Of a stretch of 58,401 nucleotides of DNA, positions 54,907 to 58,401 are shown in pieces. Location: NCBI GenBank assembly GCA_025930755.1, contig JAICOJ010000011.1, positions 1 to 58,401 of the forward strand, read 5' to 3'. Under the pieces are notes generated by a model. That model was given only the letters and a program-made list of their open reading frames with translations, did not search any database and was not told the DNA's origin. Positions within the stretch are counted from its first letter, which is position 1, and every line of letters begins with the position of its first letter. Origin of the DNA: Gemmatimonadaceae bacterium. GTDB taxonomy: Bacteria > Gemmatimonadota > Gemmatimonadetes > Gemmatimonadales > Gemmatimonadaceae. The translations under genes were made by a program, and so were the position numbers.

Positions 54907-56597
54907 CGAGCCTGCGTGATCTTTCGGAGACCGTGCGCGAGCAGCGCGAGGAGATCGAGCAGCTGCGGAAGCAGGTCCAGGCGTGGCGCGAGCGATTCGC
55001 GCGCGGCGACACGCGCGACATCGGGTTCATGAACTCGACGCACGAAGTGGCCCCGCTCTACACCGCGCTCGATACGCTGGCGCAGGATCCCACCACCGTT
55101 GGCGTTCCCGGCGAGTTCCCCTTCACTCGCGGCATCCACCCGACCGGCTATCGCGGAAAGCTGTGGACGATGCGGCAGTTTGCGGGCTTCGGTACGGCGA
55201 AGGAAACCAACGCCCGGTACAAGTTCCTGCTCGAGCACGGACAGACCGGCCTCTCGGTCGCATTCGACTTTCCGACGCTGATGGGATACGACTCCGACCA
55301 TCCCCGGTCGGAGGGCGAAGTCGGCAAGTGCGGTGTCGCGATCTCGAGTCTCGCCGACATGGAGACTCTCTTCGACGGGATTCCCCTCGATAAGGTCTCG
55401 ACGTCCATGACGATCAACGGGCCGGCGATCATTCTGTGGGCGTTCTACATCGCCGCCGCCGAGAAGCAGGGCGTCGCATCGACCGCGCTTCGTGGGACGA
55501 TTCAGAACGACATCCTGAAGGAATACATGGCGCAGCATGCGTGGTGCTTCCCGATCGAGCCCGCGCTGCGCCTGATCGTCGACTGCTTCGAGTGGGGCGC
55601 CGAGCATGCGCCACTCTGGAATACGATCTCGATCTCCGGGTATCACATCCGCGAAGCTGGCTCGACCGCGGTGCAGGAGCTCGCGTTCACGCTCGCCGAT
55701 GGATTCACCTACGTCGAGCGCGGCATGGCTCGGGGGCTCGACGTCGACGAATTCGCGCCTCGCCTCTCGTTCTTCTGGGACATCCATAACGATTTCTTCG
55801 AGGAGATCGCCAAGCTTCGGGCGGCGCGGCGCATCTGGGCGCGTCACATGAAGGATCGCTATGGGGCGAAAAGCCCGCGGTCGTGGATCATGCGATTCCA
55901 CTCGCAGACGGCGGGCGTCACGCTCACCGCGCAGCAGCCGATGAACAACGTCGTACGTGTGGCGTATCAGGCGCTGGCGGCTGTGCTCGGCGGCACGCAG
56001 TCGCTCCACACCAACTCCATGGATGAGACGCTCGCGCTGCCGACGGAAAGTGCCGTGCAGGTCGCGCTCCGCACCCAGCAGGTGCTCGCCTACGAGACCG
56101 GAATTCCCAACGTGCTCGATCCACTCGGCGGCTCGTACTACATCGAATCCCTCACCGATCAGATGGAACGGGAGGCCGAGGGGCTGTTCGAGGAGATCGA
56201 GCGGGCGGGGGGAGTCGTTCGTGCGCTCGAAACCGGATGGCTGCAGCGACGCATCGCCGAGTCGGCCGCGCGCCAGCAGTGGGAGATCGAGCAGCGCCGC
56301 CGGATCATCGTCGGCGTCAACGAGTTCGTGACCGAGGAATCGGAGCTGACGATCCCGCTGCTGCGCGTCGGCGAAGAGGCCGATCGTGAGCAGCGCGCGC
56401 GCATGCAGCGGATGCGCGCGGCCCGCGACGGCGACCTCGTGGCCCGCCGGCTCGACGCGTTGCGAACCGCCGCCCGTGGAACCGAGAACCTCATGCCCTA
56501 CATCCTCGACTGTGCGCGCTCCTATTGCACCCTCTTCGAGATTCGACGGGCGATGGAAGACGTTTTTGGCGCGTACCGGGAACCGGTGTTCTTCTGA
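54903..56597 (+). CDS. Adenosylcobalamin-dependent acyl-CoA mutase, large subunit
   Basis: 564 residues, the barrel subunit of a two-subunit mutase (small subunit at 57476). Segments [48 protein letters not shown] (general-acid His) and [18 protein letters not shown] fit the family. The residue aligned with Tyr89 of Propionibacterium methylmalonyl-CoA mutase is His79, and the one aligned with Arg207 is Gln211 ([12 protein letters not shown]). Isobutyryl-CoA mutases have Phe and Gln there. The substrate may not be methylmalonyl-CoA. It is coupled to meaB, with a carboxylase gene further on. Confidence 0.9.
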   Translation: MTSLRDLSETVREQREEIEQLRKQVQAWRERFARGDTRDIGFMNSTHEVAPLYTALDTLAQDPTTVGVPGEFPFTRGIHPTGYRGKLWTMRQFAGFGTAKETNARYKFLLEHGQTGLSVAFDFPTLMGYDSDHPRSEGEVGKCGVAISSLADMETLFDGIPLDKVSTSMTINGPAIILWAFYIAAAEKQGVASTALRGTIQNDILKEYMAQHAWCFPIEPALRLIVDCFEWGAEHAPLWNTISISGYHIREAGSTAVQELAFTLADGFTYVERGMARGLDVDEFAPRLSFFWDIHNDFFEEIAKLRAARRIWARHMKDRYGAKSPRSWIMRFHSQTAGVTLTAQQPMNNVVRVAYQALAAVLGGTQSLHTNSMDETLALPTESAVQVALRTQQVLAYETGIPNVLDPLGGSYYIESLTDQMEREAEGLFEEIERAGGVVRALETGWLQRRIAESAARQQWEIEQRRRIIVGVNEFVTEESELTIPLLRVGEEADREQRARMQRMRAARDGDLVARRLDALRTAARGTENLMPYILDCARSYCTLFEIRRAMEDVFGAYREPVFF

Positions 56598-57403
56598 TTC
56601 GGAAACGGCAAAGACGTCAAGCGACAGAATTCAGAGCTCAGAAGTCGGAGAAGAACCGGCTTGCGTGGTGGGCGACGTACTTCGACCAGCAGTATCTCCT
56701 CGAGTACGAGCCGCTCTTCTCGCTCGAGAAAGACCGCCGTGAGATCGCGCGGCTCATTGACGTCATGGGATTGCCGGTCGGCGCCCGGATTCTCGATGTG
56801 CCCTGTGGCCAGGGGCGGCATGCGCATCTCCTTGCCGAAGCCGGCTATGATGTCCACGGTGTAGACCTGTCGCGCGACCTGCTCGCGCTGGCGATCGAAC
56901 GAGGGACTGGCCCCGGTCTCGAGTACACGCACGGCGACATGCGCCACCTCTCGGCCGCGTGGACCGGTCGCTTCGACGCCGTGATCAACCTCTTCACCTC
57001 ATTTGGTTTCTTTCTCGACCCGGCCGATGACGCGCGCGTCATCGGCGAATTTGCGCGCGTCCTGAGGCCCGGCGGGTGCTTGATCTGGCATGGCGGCAGT
57101 CGCGACGGGATCATGGCGAAATTCCTCGAGCGCGACTGGTGGACCACGCGCAACGGCACCGTGATCGGTCACGAGCGAGCCTTCGATCCGCTCTCCGGGG
57201 TCATGACCGTGCGCTCGACCTGGCGCGGTCCCAAAAGCGCCGGCGAGCGCGAGCACCGCATTCGCCTCTATACGGCGACGCGCCTGGCCGAGCTCTGTCG
57301 AGACGCAGGGCTGATCGTCGCCGAAGCGTATGACGGCTGGCGCAATCGCCCGCTATCCCGCCGCTCCTCGGAAATGCTCCTCGTCGCGCACAAGGAAGGC
57401 TGA
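56525..57403 (+). CDS. Class I SAM-dependent methyltransferase
   Basis: 292 residues if translation begins at TTG 56525. The SAM motif is [19 protein letters not shown], followed by VHGVDLS, the acidic GDMRHL and [10 protein letters not shown]. Domain homology begins at [10 protein letters not shown], and between 56525 and there I find no ATG, GTG or TTG in frame, only CTG or ATT. Either the TTG start (overlapping the mutase by 73 nt) or a rare start codon is used. The substrate is unknown. It separates the two mutase subunit genes. Confidence 0.78.
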   Translation: MHPLRDSTGDGRRFWRVPGTGVLLIRKRQRRQATEFRAQKSEKNRLAWWATYFDQQYLLEYEPLFSLEKDRREIARLIDVMGLPVGARILDVPCGQGRHAHLLAEAGYDVHGVDLSRDLLALAIERGTGPGLEYTHGDMRHLSAAWTGRFDAVINLFTSFGFFLDPADDARVIGEFARVLRPGGCLIWHGGSRDGIMAKFLERDWWTTRNGTVIGHERAFDPLSGVMTVRSTWRGPKSAGEREHRIRLYTATRLAELCRDAGLIVAEAYDGWRNRPLSRRSSEMLLVAHKEG

Positions 57404-57475
57404 CTCGTCCCTCGCGGTTGCCGCCCTCCAGAGGCTGCCGCTAACTTCTTGGCGGCTGGTGTCCATCTCTCGCGC

Positions 57476-57931
57476 ATGTCCTCGAACTCCCGACGTCACC
57501 TCATGCATCGACCGATTCGCGTGCTCATCGCCAAGCCTGGCCTGGACGGTCACGATCGGGGGGCGAAGGTCGTCGCCGCGGCGCTGCGAGACGCGGGCAT
57601 GGAGGTCATTTACACCGGCCTGCATCAAACACCGGAGATGATCGCGACCGCGGCGGTCCAGGAAGATGTCGACGTCGTCGGCCTCTCGATCCTGAGCGGC
57701 GCGCACATGACGCTCTTCCCCCGAGTGCGCGAGCTCCTCGAGGAAATGGGGCGTGACGACGTGCTGCTCACCGGTGGTGGCATCATCCCACGCGAGGACA
57801 TCGAGGAGCTCCAGCGAAAGGGAGTGGGCAAGCTCTTCGGCCCGGGGACTCCGACTACCGACCTGATCGACTACATCAAGGAGTGGTTCGCGTCGAAGGA
57901 AGGAGCCTCCTCCGGTCCCGCGCGCGCGTGA
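57476..57931 (+). CDS. Cobalamin-binding small subunit of acyl-CoA mutase
   Basis: 151 residues. The B12-binding motif DxHxxG is at 24-29 (GLDGHDRG), with His26 as the lower axial ligand, followed by [13 protein letters not shown] and [16 protein letters not shown], matching the C-terminal domain of methylmalonyl-CoA mutase. It completes the large subunit at 54903. Start ATG 57476; ATG 57503 is an alternative. It overlaps the next gene by 4 nt (GTGA). Confidence 0.93.
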   Translation: MSSNSRRHLMHRPIRVLIAKPGLDGHDRGAKVVAAALRDAGMEVIYTGLHQTPEMIATAAVQEDVDVVGLSILSGAHMTLFPRVRELLEEMGRDDVLLTGGGIIPREDIEELQRKGVGKLFGPGTPTTDLIDYIKEWFASKEGASSGPARA

Positions 57932-58401
57932 CGTCGCGGCTTCGTGCGCTGAGCGAGGAGACGCGCGAGCTGGAGGCGCGGCTGCGGCTCGGCGGTGGGT
58001 TGGACAAGATCGAGCGACAGCATTCGCAGGGGAAGCTCACCGCGCGCGAGCGGATCACCGCTCTGTGCGATCCCGGAGCGCACTCGATAGAGATCGGGCT
58101 GCTCGTGGCGTACGACCAGTACGACGGACAGGCCCCCGGCGCCGGCGTCGTCATCATGCTGGGCATCGTCAGCGGCCGTGAAGTCGTCGTCGTCGCCAAC
58201 GACGCGACCGTCAAGGCGGGATCGTGGTGGCCGGAAACGATCCGCAAGATCCTGCGCGCGCAAGAGATCGCGATGCGGTGCCGCATTCCGATCATTTACC
58301 TCGTCGATTCCGCTGGCGTGAACCTGCCCTATCAGGGCGGGGTGTTCCCCGGGCAGTATGGCGCCAGTCGGATCTTCTACTACAACTCGATCATGCGGCG
58401 C
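57928..58401 (+). CDS. Acyl-CoA carboxylase, carboxyltransferase (beta) subunit, partial
   Basis: 158 codons are present and the gene runs off the window. The start GTG overlaps the small-subunit stop. Segments [35 protein letters not shown] and [20 protein letters not shown] match the N-terminal carboxyltransferase half of propionyl-CoA or methylcrotonyl-CoA carboxylase. Beside a mutase this fits propionyl-CoA to methylmalonyl-CoA, but the [12 protein letters not shown] form also occurs in methylcrotonyl-CoA types. I cannot tell which from this part. Confidence 0.9.
   Translation, partial: MTSRLRALSEETRELEARLRLGGGLDKIERQHSQGKLTARERITALCDPGAHSIEIGLLVAYDQYDGQAPGAGVVIMLGIVSGREVVVVANDATVKAGSWWPETIRKILRAQEIAMRCRIPIIYLVDSAGVNLPYQGGVFPGQYGASRIFYYNSIMRR

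Noticed and set aside
52163-56009. Minus-strand frames opposite the UbiB-type and mutase genes
   Set aside because: His/Arg/Glu-rich shadow composition, no ribosome site, no domain.
54903-57475. Cobalamin riboswitch near the mutase genes
   Set aside because: Gene junctions are 4-nt overlaps or under 75 nt, with no room for the element and no B12-box seen.
1-58401. Insertion sequences, integrases, phage genes, tRNA or rRNA genes other than ssrA
   Set aside because: None recognised; no transposase or integrase motifs, no terminal inverted repeats, no tRNA cloverleaf apart from the tmRNA ends.

Overview
The window is 58.4 kb of GC-rich bacterial chromosome with almost no free space. About 56 protein genes plus tmRNA lie in a few long same-strand runs, and there is no mobile element, phage or CRISPR array. 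GTG starts are common. 27 gene junctions use a 4-nt stop/start overlap (GTGA, ATGA or TTGA), which implies translational coupling almost throughout. The gene content is core metabolic with an outer-membrane-type component: a PorV/PorQ-like barrel, a BamE-like secreted protein, a 7TM-HD/PgpH protein, and HEAT and HD-GYP signalling proteins. This fits a free-living Gram-negative-type bacterium of the Gemmatimonadota or a relative. That placement is inferred from style and content, not proven.

Layout. 1-4.6 kb: an orphan PTS EIIA gene (minus), divergent from dusB-larB-GGDEF. 4.6-5.0 kb: ssrA (tmRNA) with its promoter and terminator. 5.1-9.2 kb: two tandem DUF421 membrane proteins, a small membrane-anchored protein, an isochorismatase-family hydrolase, a nucleotidyltransferase-like protein and a metallophosphoesterase. 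9.2-24.1 kb: a 13-gene minus-strand run, transcribed truA, transaldolase-like, HtrA-type lipoprotein protease, purB, purC, psd, pssA, purS, purQ, BamE-like, zinc ribbon, purL, purF, ppdK. It joins de novo purine synthesis to phosphatidylethanolamine synthesis and envelope proteins. 24.2-26.6 kb: a GAF protein and trpD. 26.7-27.3 kb: lexA (minus). 27.4-36.0 kb: trpC-trpF-trpB, then a HEAT protein and an HD-GYP protein, then trpA and a membrane chemoreceptor-like protein, nearly all overlapping. 36.1-37.5 kb: an NFACT/RqcH-type gene (minus). 37.6-41.5 kb: folK-panB-panC, a truncated GlmU-like protein, a YqeK-like HD hydrolase and a LytR_C protein. 41.4-43.4 kb: rlmN and an outer-membrane protein (minus). 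43.5-58.4 kb: PTS EIIA, VanZ, aspS, phoH, pgpH-like, ybeY, two CorC/HlyC-type CBS proteins, a UbiB kinase, meaB, an acyl-CoA mutase large subunit, a methyltransferase, the B12-binding small subunit, and the start of an acyl-CoA carboxylase beta subunit that runs off the end.

How the genes work together. Purine (purB, C, S, Q, L, F), tryptophan (trpD, C, F, B, A), folate (folK) and pantothenate (panB, panC) synthesis are partly encoded here, and the remaining steps must lie elsewhere. A B12-dependent acyl-CoA mutase with its G-protein chaperone sits beside a carboxylase, as in a propionyl-CoA-type pathway. Its substrate-defining residues, however, are not those of methylmalonyl-CoA mutase.

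The observations most worth following up are: the signalling proteins inside the trp operon, two of which seem to share an N-terminal domain; the mutase with His/Gln at its specificity positions; a transaldolase-like protein with Met in place of the Schiff-base Lys85; heptanucleotide repeats at the 3' ends of three minus-strand genes; a direct-repeat candidate operator upstream of lexA; and a 72-nt tail-to-tail overlap between the LytR_C gene and rlmN.
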